Assembly: GCA_903772945.1 (NCBI GenBank)
Contig: CAICTM010000013.1
Coordinates: forward strand, 124,001 to 188,000
Source of the DNA: Seminavis robusta
Taxonomy: Eukaryota > Bacillariophyta > Bacillariophyceae > Naviculales > Naviculaceae
Direction: 5' to 3'
DNA length: 64,000 nt
Positions 1 to 10,400 of this stretch are shown piece after piece; position 1 is the first letter of the stretch; each line of letters opens with the position of its first letter. The notes beneath the pieces were generated by a model, which saw only the letters and a program-made list of their open reading frames with translations, did no database searches and was not told the DNA's origin. A program made the position numbers and the translations under genes.

Positions 1-173
1 TCCAGCAAGTACCAGGCAATCGAAAGGACAGAAACTCCACACCAGGCCCGAATACGGCGATCCTTCACAGCTTCGCTCCCAGACAACCGGCCATTGCGGA
101 ACAAACCAAAAGCAATCACTTCAAACTCATGTTCAAGCCGTTCGACGGCATCTAAATCGTACTCAACCACCAT
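1..173 (-). CDS. 5' end of a possible transposase gene (runs off the window)
   Basis: An ATG (complement of 171-173, with a purine-poor but acceptable ACC context) opens a frame that stays open to base 1, giving 57 residues starting MVVEYDLDAVERLEHEF and ending near RRIRAWCGVSVLSIAWYLL. The pattern of an acidic helix, then 'F..GR', then 'RR.RA..GVS......W.LL' resembles the region ahead of the nuclease domain in PIF/Harbinger-like transposases of diatoms, where a short 'R.F...GVSP..C...W' helix block is usual. This is a family impression from a short piece; no catalytic residue is visible because the rest lies outside the window. It could equally be a host gene of unknown function. Confidence 0.35.
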   Translation of the reverse strand, partial: MVVEYDLDAVERLEHEFEVIAFGLFRNGRLSGSEAVKDRRIRAWCGVSVLSIAWYLL

Positions 174-497
174 GGTGAAGAAATGCGAATTTTCGAAAGA
201 TCGAAAGATCGGAAGTGAGGTGTCTCCGCTTTTGACAGCACGCACTCCTGCACTCCTCCCTCTGCTTTGTTTCGTGTTTCCTCGGAAGGGGAGTATGCTT
301 GGGCAGTTGACCACCTCTTACGGGACACTCCCTAGCAAACGGAACAATCGTTTTGTCTCTTAAAAGCATGAACGTCTAGACTGCTAGAGAGCCGAATTCG
401 CGCCAATTCAATCGTTCGAAAATAAGAATTCAATCGTAGAATGGAACTCAAGATATTTAGCCGGAGCTAAAAGAATTTAGCTTTTTGATAAGCCCAA

Positions 498-761
498 TGT
501 GACTCAAGTGCTCAAAAATCGCTTAAAAAGTGCTAAATAATCGCTCAAATTATGAGCGAAAAATGATTGAAAAGCTCTCATCGCTCAAAAATGACTCAAA
601 ATTCACTCATTTCCTGCACTTTTGACTGAAAAACGGCTCAAAAACAGCTCAAAAATGACTGAAGAATTGCTCATTTTTGAGTGATTTTTGAGTGATTTTT
701 CAGCTATTTTTCAGCTATTTTTCAGTCGTTTTTCAGTCGTTTTTCAGTCAGATTTGAGTAA
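498..761. repeat. 11-bp phased A-tract/T-tract array
   Basis: About 24 consecutive 11-bp units follow each other with no slip in register. Units up to about 673 carry an A-run next to GCTC or ACTC/ACTG (for example AAAACGGCTCA, AAAATGACTGA); from 674 onward the same register carries T-runs (TTTTTGAGTGA twice, TTTTTCAGCTA twice, TTTTTCAGTCG twice). The switch makes the two halves rough inverted copies of each other. An 11-bp repeat is close to one helical turn, so the runs should lie on one face of the helix and bend the DNA. I found no convincing terminal inverted repeat or target duplication around it. Confidence 0.8.
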
Positions 762-973
762 CGGATCCAACTGAAGAGTGAAAAGCGCTCCAAGCTGAAT
801 GCCACCAGCCCGACTATTCGCATTAATACATTAGACATCTCCATTAATGAATATAAACATACTGACACGAACCAAGTTTGGTGCTCTCCTCTCCGTCGTC
901 AAAATTCACTTTTTCCTCACTGGAGCCTTCGGATTTCCGAAAAGATTGTTTTGTGTGTAAGTAATCTTTGACC

Positions 974-2118
974 ATGGCGGCTTGAGCGGCTGGTGTGCTC
1001 CGTTGGGATCGGGAGGAGAAGCAGAAAGTGGCGCAGCATCTCAGTGATGGACGGATCGATCCTACTCGTATGAACTCCACCACGTATCTATCGCAATTGA
1101 AGACTCTTGAGGCTGTTTGGGATCGTCATGCCAACAAGAATTTCTATCAGAATGTCCGTCGTGCAGTCCAAGCTTGGTTGGCCGAGGGCCAAGGAGTCGG
1201 TCAGCGTCGCAACGATCAGAATATGAGCCGTAACAATCAAGCCGCTGGAGCACCTCCTCCACCAGACGACGATGACGTTGATTGGAGTGAGTGTCGGTCA
1301 TTTTTTATTTATTTCTCTCTCACACTCTCTCACTCTGCTTCTGTTTCTTCTTAAGAAACCTCCACGGTCGTACCTGGCTGGAGCAAGAGCGCCATCGACA
1401 ACAGCAGCAGCAGCGACAAGCCGGTGGTGCCAACGTCGATCAAAACCCGGAGACTCCCACTCGTATGCAACGTGGCATTGAAGAGATTTTAGGAGATTTG
1501 TCCTTCAACAACACTACCATGATGCACCATGCTTTTGCCTGGCGTGAAGGAATTCGCCGCGATTTGGATCCGGCTGCTCTGATTGAAGCGCCGCCTGTCT
1601 ACAAGCGAGTCAGCGTCGATGTTCTATTGCCCGGATCAACGAATCTTGACCAGTTGGAGTGTTCTATTCTCCAGCCCGCGAGCCAGAAGAAGGTCAAGAT
1701 CAAATACACCCCACCGCGAACTTTCTGGAATGCCCGACGCACTGCTGTTCGCATGGCTGCCCATGGTGGTGTCCGTGGAGCTGCTGTGAACATTGCTGCA
1801 GATCGTCTTTTGGCCATGCATCGTGTCACAAGTCATGAAGATTCAATTGCAGAGTTGACTCCCGATGACCTCACTATGGAATTCACCATTGACTTGCCTT
1901 TCGAAGTTGAGCCTGACTTTACCACTCGGAATGACTGGGGCGTCGTTGGTCAAGGACGTGGAGTGCAGATTGCTACGTATCGTCATGAGGACAATCGCTT
2001 TGTTGTCACCAATCAAGTCGTATGGATCCTTCATCTTGAGATGGTGGCCCGTGAACGTCGCATCGCCACACCCAGCCGTCCTGCTGATGCCTTTGACGAG
2101 ATGCATATGCAAGCCTAG
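974..2118 (+). CDS. Unknown protein, two exons, with a stop codon right after the ATG
   Basis: Two frames join through a short intron (donor at 1291, acceptor ending 1355): exon 1 up to 1290 ends in a Pro/Asp-rich stretch (APPPPDDDDVDW), exon 2 starts with a Gln-rich stretch and runs to the TAG at 2118, with about 350 residues in all. The C-terminal 200 residues have globular composition (for example KIKYTPPRTFWNARRTAVRM and FEVEPDFTTRNDWGVVGQG), but I recognise no family. The best-placed ATG (974, context ACCATGG) reads M-A-A-stop; the same frame then runs on open through GTG 995 and ATG 1070. Either translation starts at 1070, or a missing upstream exon supplies the start, or a single CGA-to-TGA type change has disabled the gene. 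A stronger donor sequence GTGAGT lies at 1287 but gives the wrong frame. Confidence 0.5.
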
Positions 2119-2318
2119 CTAAACACACAACAATCATCGACCATGGTGATGGGATGGGAACAAATGGTAACAACAGCGGCAGCAGACATCAGCGCCAAAT
2201 CAATTCATACCGGTAGCATCACTAATTGCTAGCGACTTTTTAGCACATAAAGGTCTATTCCTGGCGGCGTCTAAGTCAAAAAGATGTTTGGGTTATCAAG
2301 ATTTTCCCATTCCTAGGA

Positions 2319-3623
2319 ATGGGGCACTTTGCCTTTGTTGCCCCAGTTTGTCACAAAATGAAAGACCTCTACAAAGCTTATTGTGAAACTGTGGCAAAGC
2401 CACCAGGAGTGACTGGTGGTTCCACCTTCCCGTACTGGCACCAGTTCATAGGTACCAGTACCGATAAGCGTCTTGCAACCCCCACAGATACTTTTCACAG
2501 CGCAATTTTCTGCAGCGTGCCCAGAGCTCAATTTTGGTACACCTATCAACGTACTGGATTAGGCAGAGAGATCAATGGTGTTAAAATTTGTGCTGCAGCA
2601 GCAAAAGTGGACAGTCTTGATGTTCTTCGGTGGGCTCGAAACAAGGGATTTGCTTGGGATCCAGCAACTTGCAGAAATGCAGCTAGAAATGACCATTTGC
2701 AGATATTGAAATATTCACGTGAAAACGGTTGCCCCTGGGATGCACACACATGTAGTGAAGCTGCTGCAAATGGCCATGCGGACGTTCTGAAATATGCCCA
2801 TGAAAGTGGATGTCCATGGGATGCACAGACCTGCGCAGGGGCTGCTAAACATGGCCATTTGAAACTTCTGAAGTATGCCCACAAAAAGGGATGTCCATGG
2901 GATTCAGGAACTTGCAAAATGGCTGCCACACATCGACACTTGGACATCCTTACATATGCCCATGAAAATGACTGTCCATGGGATAGATGGACATGCTATG
3001 CTGCTGCTAGGTATGGCCATTTGGAGATCCTGGTGTGCGCCCATGAAAATGGCTGTCCGTGGGATCAATGGACATGCAACACTGCTGCAGCAAACGGGCA
3101 TTTGGAAATCTTAACATTTGCCCACACAAGTGGATGTCCATGGGGTGAAACGGCATGCCACTCTGCTGCTCTCAATGGCAATATGGAAATCCTGAAATAT
3201 GCCCACGAAAACGATTGCCCATGGGACGAATGGACATGCCGTGCTGCTGCTAGTATTGGCCATTTGGAGATCCTCGAGTATGCCCATGAAAATGGATGTC
3301 AATGGGATGAATGGACATGCAACAATGCTGCAGCAAGTGGACATTTGGAAATCTTGAAATACGCCCACAAAAAGGGATGTCCATGGGATTCAAACACCTG
3401 CAAAATGGCTGCCAAATATGGGCATTTGCAAATCCTGCAATATGCTCATGAGAATGGCTGTCCATGGGATGAAATGGTATGCCTTCATGCTGCAATGCAT
3501 GGCCATGTGGTACTGCTGGAATATGCTATCAAAAATGGTTGCCCTTGGGAGGAGGGCACTTTGCAGGAGGGGCCGCAAGTAAAGGCTTGGGTTGAAGGGT
3601 TCACAGCCCAGAGGCGCATCTGA
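2319..3623 (+). CDS. Ankyrin-type repeat protein of the GCPWD class
   Basis: A single-exon 434-residue protein. From about residue 97 to the C terminus it consists of twelve tandem units of 27 residues with the consensus GHLEILKYAHENGCPWD followed by TC..AA...; the units are so regular that the DNA itself is an 81-bp repeat (about 2607-3560). This class of ankyrin-like repeat, with Cys-Pro-Trp-Asp at the turn, is abundant in diatoms, brown algae and large DNA viruses of protists, and acts as a protein-binding solenoid. The first 96 residues have no recognisable domain and no F-box, which such proteins sometimes carry; the N terminus could be truncated. The last unit ends GCPWEEGT and is followed by a short charged tail. 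The partner is unknown. Confidence 0.85.
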   Translation: MGHFAFVAPVCHKMKDLYKAYCETVAKPPGVTGGSTFPYWHQFIGTSTDKRLATPTDTFHSAIFCSVPRAQFWYTYQRTGLGREINGVKICAAAAKVDSLDVLRWARNKGFAWDPATCRNAARNDHLQILKYSRENGCPWDAHTCSEAAANGHADVLKYAHESGCPWDAQTCAGAAKHGHLKLLKYAHKKGCPWDSGTCKMAATHRHLDILTYAHENDCPWDRWTCYAAARYGHLEILVCAHENGCPWDQWTCNTAAANGHLEILTFAHTSGCPWGETACHSAALNGNMEILKYAHENDCPWDEWTCRAAASIGHLEILEYAHENGCQWDEWTCNNAAASGHLEILKYAHKKGCPWDSNTCKMAAKYGHLQILQYAHENGCPWDEMVCLHAAMHGHVVLLEYAIKNGCPWEEGTLQEGPQVKAWVEGFTAQRRI

Positions 3624-3951
3624 TTTGTCCCCAAAAAGCACCACGCACGCTCCTATCTTGTAGGAACTGCCCCTCTAGACTTCGTTCTGGCTTCTGGCGC
3701 TCTACCTAGGCGAGAAATCAAAACATGATAGCGAAAAAGGATTGGTCATGGTTTTGTTTGTGCTCCAGCAAGAAATCTGTTGCATCAGAGTTCGTGAAGT
3801 GGGTGTTACTAGTACCTCCTCATTTCACATTACAAGACAAGGTTTTGGCGGTTGTTGGAGCTGTTGGAGCTGTTCCTGGGGTTTTGTGGACCTTCTCCAG
3901 TTCGCTTCCTGATATTATACTACCCACAAACTGCCAAAGTACAGTAGCATT

Positions 3952-4806
3952 TTAGGCTCCTCCCACTTCTCGTTCCAGCTTTTGCTTGCGAAATCCCAGC
4001 TCGCGACGAACGTTGGCTACCTGTGTGGTGATGGATTTCTCATCGACGGGCAAGTCAAATAGATTGTTGAGAGCTTGCAATTCCCCCTTGGCATTTCCCT
4101 CTTTTTGATAAATTTCGGCCAGAACTTGCAAACTTTCGGCACACCGATTGCGGGCAATATTGCAGGATGCCTGCGCGGCCAGTACGGCTCCCTCCAAATC
4201 TCCCAATGCCATTTTGGCCGACGCCTCGTTTCTCCGCGCCTTGACGAGCCAGAGGAGTCCCACTGGAATGCCATTCTTGTTGATAGTATCGTCGTTCCTC
4301 TTTTCTCGCGCACCTTGCAAGTCCATGGCGGATCGAAATGCGATATCAATGGATTTTTCGTAGAGCGTCACGGCTTGCTCATGATCCTTTTTCAAAAAGG
4401 CGTCTTCTGCCTGCCGACTGAGTTGGTACCCTTCTGTCAAGGATTCTGGAATGGCCATTCCTTCTTCTTGTTGTTGTTGATCCTCCAATAAGAGTTTCAA
4501 AATTTTGTCTTGTCCCTTGACCCGGCGATGTTTTTTTGGTTTCTTGTCATCTGGATTCATCACGACGGGACCATTCCCGCACAAGGAACAACAAACGCCT
4601 GTCGTGACGACGCTACCGGGTGGCGCCAGTGCCTGCAAAGTTTCCAGCGTTTCGTGAGCTCCATCGGAAATGCATGCGGGAGAAATGCAGACTTCCCAGG
4701 TGACAACGCTATTGGAGGTTGCCGCTGGCTGTGCCGAAAAGCCATGAGCACAGGACAAGATTGAACAGAGGAAGAGGAATGTAACTGTTGTATACCTCGG
4801 CGTCAT
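3952..4806 (-). CDS. Plastid-targeted ferredoxin-like (2Fe-2S type) and TPR-like protein
   Basis: I start at the ATG complementary to 4804-4806 rather than the longer frame, because it opens with a clean signal peptide (MTPRYTTVTFLFLCSILSC) ending AHGFSAQP, the Gly-Phe type junction used for import into complex plastids. Next comes a Cys domain, VCISPAC...TGVCCSLCGNGPVV, resembling the thioredoxin-like 2Fe-2S ferredoxin fold, whose usual ending is C-x3-C-G-x-GP. After a basic linker the C-terminal half is helical, with TPR-like pairs (QAEDAFLKKDHEQAVTLYEKSI and NEASAKMALGDLEGAVLAAQAS), and ends in a basic coil. The 284-residue protein probably binds a partner inside the plastid; cluster binding is inferred from four to five conserved cysteines. 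It is divergent to the glycosyltransferase gene at 5288. Confidence 0.75.
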   Translation of the reverse strand: MTPRYTTVTFLFLCSILSCAHGFSAQPAATSNSVVTWEVCISPACISDGAHETLETLQALAPPGSVVTTGVCCSLCGNGPVVMNPDDKKPKKHRRVKGQDKILKLLLEDQQQQEEGMAIPESLTEGYQLSRQAEDAFLKKDHEQAVTLYEKSIDIAFRSAMDLQGAREKRNDDTINKNGIPVGLLWLVKARRNEASAKMALGDLEGAVLAAQASCNIARNRCAESLQVLAEIYQKEGNAKGELQALNNLFDLPVDEKSITTQVANVRRELGFRKQKLEREVGGA

Positions 4807-5287
4807 GGTGGTTTGGTTATCACTTGGTCTCCCTATCAAAGCTATGGTACTTCTTACTGGTATGTGTTGGGGCCTATTAGCTCGATTGATGCTGTCGAAG
4901 TTGCCGACGTGGCTCGACGGAACTTGAAAGAAGAAAGAAAAGCAACTGTTGTCCTTGAAGATTGTTGCAAGATATTTTTGGCATGACTGAAAGATACCAT
5001 TGAGATTATCCCGCATCCCCCGAGAGTATCCGCGATACCCCTTTCAGCTGGGGTAATGACGTTATGACTGCAGCTTCCGCGCCTCGAGATCTTCACTCCA
5101 TCTTACAGTACGCGTCAACCTGGCAAAACAATCACAACATCCTCGACAGCTATCGCGCTTGCGACCTCTTGGATACATTGCTACCCCATCGCAGCATCAA
5201 GGAAGCCTAATAAGAGACAACATAGCATACCCATATTCAGCCCCCCTTCGGAATGATCCCCAGACGACGACAGCACAAGTTGAAACG

Positions 5288-7330
5288 ATGACTGTCTCCC
5301 CTCGTGCCATTCCCCCGTCGTCGGCCATGAAGGAAAAGATCCAACTGGCGCAGCAAAGCCCGAAAAATGGGCGTCGCAAACGAGGCCTGGGGCATTCTTC
5401 CACGTTTCTGTGGTTGAATGGTATCTGCCTGATTATCAATATCACCCTCATGATTGTACTATTTGTCTTTCACGCCAATTGGATGCCCAAACAGGCCAAT
5501 AGTGTCCAGCGAGCCCATTCCCGCAACCGCAAAGAGTTCTTTAATCTCATGCGGGGACTCAATAAAGATGGAAGTATGAAGAGTTTATTCAAAGAAGTCA
5601 AGGAAGAAATAGAAGAAGAATTGCCACGACTGTTTCGGGGATTTCAAGGAGATGCGGACGTGGAAGAACAAGCTGCTGAAGAAGAAGTGCATGCCGATGA
5701 TACCCCCAATAAGGAAGCAGAAGAAGAAGAAGCCGAGGATAACAATACAGACAACGCCAACGACAACAACAGTGAGTTGCCGTACACATTGAACAACAGT
5801 CCCAACAGTGACGACTATGATATTTCCAAACAACAATATCACGTCATCTTTAGTACTGGTTGTTCGGCAAAACAACACTGGCAATCTTACATGCTCTACT
5901 ACTCCATTGTCACCAGTGGACAAACGGGACAGGCCACTCGAATTGCTTCGGGCTGTACCGACGAAGAAGCCAAGGAACTGAAAAAGATTCACAAGGAACA
6001 AATTGAACCCATGGGACGAATTGGGAACGAACAAGAGGCTTCCCGATTTCATCTTCATCTGACACCCGAATTTGGAAAAGATTTTCATTATAACAACAAG
6101 GTACGTAACTGTGCTGATACATGACTGTTGTTGTGACAAAATCTTTGTTGCTCACACATGGTCCTCTCTACAGCCCTATGGGGTAGCCCACTGGATGGAA
6201 AACGTCTTGGGATACAGTGAAAACCAAAAGAGTACCAATCATGATGATACCCTTCTCATGCTGTTGGACCCGGATATGATCCTTATGCGACCCTTTGTCA
6301 ATGACTTTGCCGAAAAAGAAATGTGGCTCCCTCGTACTTCGTATCCTCGCATTACACGCGTCAAACATGGATATCCCATGGCGTCCGTCTACGGCTATGG
6401 CAATCAATGGTTTCACAAGACCAACATTACCAAAATTGTGGGAAAATCGCCCATGATGTCCTACACCAAGGAACAAATTGATGAAAATTATCATGCCGGG
6501 CCGCCCTACGTTAGCATGGCCAAGGACTTTTATCAAATTGTCTCCACATGGCGCATGCTCGCAAACCCGGTCCACGAACAGTACCCCTTTCTCCTCAGTG
6601 AAATGTTTGCCTATTCTCTGGCAGCGGCTCATTTGGAACTGCCACATCAATTGGCACAATCCTTCATGGTCTCGGATTGGAAAGGTACGTTTCTTTAATT
6701 TTGTGTGTGGAGAAAAACGAATCGGGAGGAAAGCTTACATTGCTCAAATTATCCTTTTCTTCTACAATTTCCACAATCGAAACAACTACAATCTGCCAAT
6801 CAATACTGTTGCTTTTCATTATCACAACAATCACCACAAACAAAGAACCTGGAGTGGAACTGGCAACCAAGAACACTGATGTCACACCCGGCCAAATGTG
6901 CCGTCACATTCCAACCGAAACCAAACCTCACATTCTGCATTATTGTCAACGTCTGGCATTGGGCAAATACCTCATGTCCAAACATCGACTACCAGATGAT
7001 TTTGTGGGACAGGATGAGAGTTGTGGAAAGCCACTTTTGGCAGAACCTCCGGATGATTTTGCCGTCAAGTACGATTATTTTATCGATGTTGCGTCGGGCA
7101 AACGACATGATATTCGTGATGCCGCCAATGGACGATTCACAGGACAAGAAAAGATTAATCAAGCTGCTTTTTTGCTCTGTGAAGAGCTTCAAGCCTTTAA
7201 CCGTGGAGCCACATATTTCAAGGAACATCATTGCGACGAAGAATCGGCCAACATGCAAAAGACATTTCTGTTTTTCGATTCTACAGAGTTGACCGAGGCA
7301 GAAAAGAATCAAAAGGGGGAAACTGTGTAA
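5288..7330 (+). CDS. Golgi peptidyl-Ser/Hyp O-glycosyltransferase-like protein (SGT/HPAT family)
   Basis: Three exons: 5288-6100, 6174-6684 and about 6855-7330 (an AG at 6845 would also keep frame and add three residues), giving about 600 residues. The N terminus is basic with one membrane span (FLWLNGICLIINITLMIVLF), that is, a type II Golgi protein; an acidic stem of about 90 residues follows. The catalytic part starts YHVIFSTGCSAKQHWQS and includes the DPDMI metal/nucleotide motif, HGYPMASVYGYGNQW, and a C-terminal Trp/Cys-rich part. These match plant peptidyl-serine galactosyltransferase and hydroxyproline arabinosyltransferase proteins, which sugar-coat Hyp-rich secreted proteins. The sugar used here cannot be read from the sequence. 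A prolyl 4-hydroxylase that could make the acceptor Hyp lies at 30954-32901. Confidence 0.85.
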
Positions 7331-7474
7331 CGAAAACAATACGTTAGTCAGAGCTTTGATGTATGCAATGATGATAGCTAATTACCGTGCCGGTAGGTTT
7401 TCAAGGTGATCATCTAGCTACTATTTATTTTACAACTAGTTTCGAACTCTAGTTAGTCTAGAAAGTGAGCTAAA

Positions 7475-10400
7475 CTAGTGTTCCGATTTGGATCTTTTGA
7501 TCAGACATCCCATGGAAACCGAATCGATATCAAAAGAACGAGGGCCGCTTGACACTTGGTTTTGGCAAGCCGACGCGTTGTTGGGTTTGTTCCAGAAGTC
7601 GTATCGATCTTTGCTTGTCCTCTCCAGTACCAAATCGTCAAATGAATCAGACCGTTTTGTCAAATAGGTTGGGAAATCGCTGACATCCCTGAAGATTCTG
7701 CCCTTCTTGTTCCCCTTCTTTCCTTTTTTAGGTTTCATTGGAACTGATGCAACTACCGGGGGCACTCCCATGAAAGCAGCAAAATTGTCTTCCATTCCCT
7801 GTATTCCTGCGTCTGCCGGTACCGCTGAAGCGCCGAGTTCATCGCTTGGACATGCATTCATTGCCAAAGGGTCCATGGATTCTTTAATGTTGGAAACTGC
7901 CTCAAGTATCGCTGAGTCGATTTCGACGCCTTGCGCGCTCACCGATTCAGACTCGTTGCATGATAACTCAGGAGATTTGAGATTTCCTTCTGCTTTTGCT
8001 CCCTGAGGTTCCAAAGTTTGTGCTAAAAGGGGCATCGCAGCTCTTGCCAACTCACTACTTGTCTGTGCTCCAGGATCTGATTTGCTGGCAAGATTTGAGT
8101 GGGTTGTTGGGAGATTCCAGGAGGAAATTGTCCCCTCCACCAAGTCCCGAACCACGTTAAATGTGCCTTCTGGTACATTCCCCATCACAACATGTTCAAG
8201 GATTGTTTGCTTGGGCACGGCTGGTTCGTGTTGGCCTTGTGCAGGAATGTCACAACTAACGCTATCTTCAAGTATAGAGTTGTTATTGTTGTCAATCTCG
8301 TCGATGACCTCGGTGGGCTCGACCTCAGGCTCAAGGCTGATTTGTGCATCGGCGGGTGGATCTTCACCTATGACAATGTCAAACACGACATCATTCGTCC
8401 TTTCGTCTTGTGCATTGTCATCTTCGTCTCCTGAAATAGTTGTGTCGAGTAGGCTCTTCGCAATCTCAGGTGGTTCTGCCTTCTTGGTTCTGAAAACAGA
8501 AGCCCTGTTAAGCACTGCACAATTCTGCTCATCAAGAACTTTGGTCTCGGCAATGGTGCTAAGGTTGTATGGCCCTAGGCCGATCGCACCAAGTTCACCA
8601 ATATGATCAAACGAGGTGGCCATTTTCCCATCATTCTGGTCAAGTTCATTTTGGTCGCTGCTTAGGTTGCATTGATGGATATATGAGTCCTCAGTCTTGA
8701 TCGTTGAGCAGAGGGATACATTAGCATCCCTGTCATCGCCGTCGTCAAAACCCAGGATGGGTTGGTCTCCAAGTGGGTCGAACAAGAGCAGTGTATTCTT
8801 CGTTGCATCGGGTTCGGCCCTTTCTCTGCAATCAATAGGAAGTGCTTCGCAATCTTGAGAAGCGTTGATGTGTGGGCCTTTGGCAGGGCTTTCGTATTCA
8901 GAGACTTTGCTCTTCACAGAGCCGGATTCGTCCAAAAAAGACACGCTGGTAAGTTGCGCAAGGAGATTCGCCTTGTTGGCAAGTTGTCTTATCGTGACAT
9001 CGGGCTGTGACAATATCCGACGCCGAAGACTGGTCGGATTCTTGTCTTGGCCAAGAACCTGCAACCTTTCGGGCGTGGCAGAACTCCCGGCCGTGAATGG
9101 AGTGGTCGTGTTCTTTGTCTCAGGGACATTCTCATTCCGGTTGTCTTCCGTTATCATAACATTTTCTTTCTCTGCTGGTGTGTAGTCGTCGCAAGGGGAG
9201 GCCGTGCCAGTCGTTTTTGGCTTCTTCTCATGGACATTCCAGTTGTCGTCGGTGAAGAAGATATTTTCCTTCTCCGCTGATGTGCTGTTGTCGCAAGACA
9301 CAGTCGGTAAAACAGAAGACTCTGGAGAGAACTGGCATTCAGTCTGTTCGAGGGGCGTCACTTGAAAAGGTCTCGCCGAGTCGTTTTCCTTCTTCGTTGC
9401 ACACGCTGCGTCTCTGTTGGCATCGATCAATGCACGTGCCTTCTGAACAACTTCATTGCTTCCATTCGTCGATACAGTACTCTTTTCTATCCGGCTTTCC
9501 CATTCGCTAATTCTGGTTCCAGCAACCCTAGAAGAACTTCGCCTCTTTGACAACGCACTTTTCAGCAACTCCTTCACCCTTCCAGGGTCTGCGGCCTCTC
9601 TGGCACCGCTGCCGGCCTTGTAATGGGGGCACGATGCCTTCGGTTTGAGTTGTTCACTTACAGTGTTCTTTCTCCTCGTCGATGCTAGTCTCTCCCTGAG
9701 CCGGACAAGTTCCTGTTCAAAGCGTGACAATTCCTGTCCTGAATCGGTTTGCTTTGCACTCACAACGCTGACTTGATCTGATAGGTTGCGATCTGTAAAG
9801 CTTTGCAATGGTTCATCGGGTCTGCCAGGGAAGGCTTTCTGTTCCAAACTAACAGAACATTCAGTGGCACTTCCGGCTTTCGTTTCGCCACTGCTGCTGA
9901 ATGCTTCAGTTTCGAGTTCAGTCTGCATGGCTGTGGAATCCGGCTGAGCGGCCACAGCGTTGGTTCCCTCGAGACGATCTCCTTGGTCAAACTTGTAGTG
10001 GTGCTCCGGCTGGCCACTCTCTCCACGGTTACCCGAACAATCGGGCAATGTGGCCTCCCCGACACAGGCGAGAGCTGATGCCTCATCGACGACTGCTGCT
10101 GAGTCAGCCTGAACGGCCAGGCAAAATTCTTCTTGATCCGGTTGCAAAGCTCCACGTACAACTTTTGAAACATAGTTCAGGTCTGCAAAGCCACCACTAG
10201 ATTCCATTTCACGGTCTCTTCCCTTCGTGTTCAATGTTTCTTTCGAAGTACTGGACGAAACGTCGACTTCTTCCTCGCAATCTGAGAAGTCGGTCTTGCT
10301 GCAGCTCTGTCTAGATTCAACGGAATCCGACTTCGCAGGGACCGGGCCGGACGATTCCGCATCGATTGCTTCATCAGCTGCAGCATGTAATGCACATTCG

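Noticed and set aside
498-761. CRISPR-like array
   Set aside because: Units are 11 bp without spacers, and the genome is eukaryotic.
957-986. Possible 30-nt intron (GTAAGT to AG) that would remove the TGA of the unknown gene
   Set aside because: Too short for a spliceosomal intron here (others are 65 nt or more) and the upstream exon would have no support.
3725-3955. 76-codon plus-strand frame after the ankyrin gene
   Set aside because: Weak start context, no family likeness, and it lies in the shared 3' region of two convergent genes.
5585-6139. 184-codon minus-strand frame in the glycosyltransferase gene
   Set aside because: Antisense of the acidic stem; the Phe/Val/Leu-rich product is the mirror of GAA codons.
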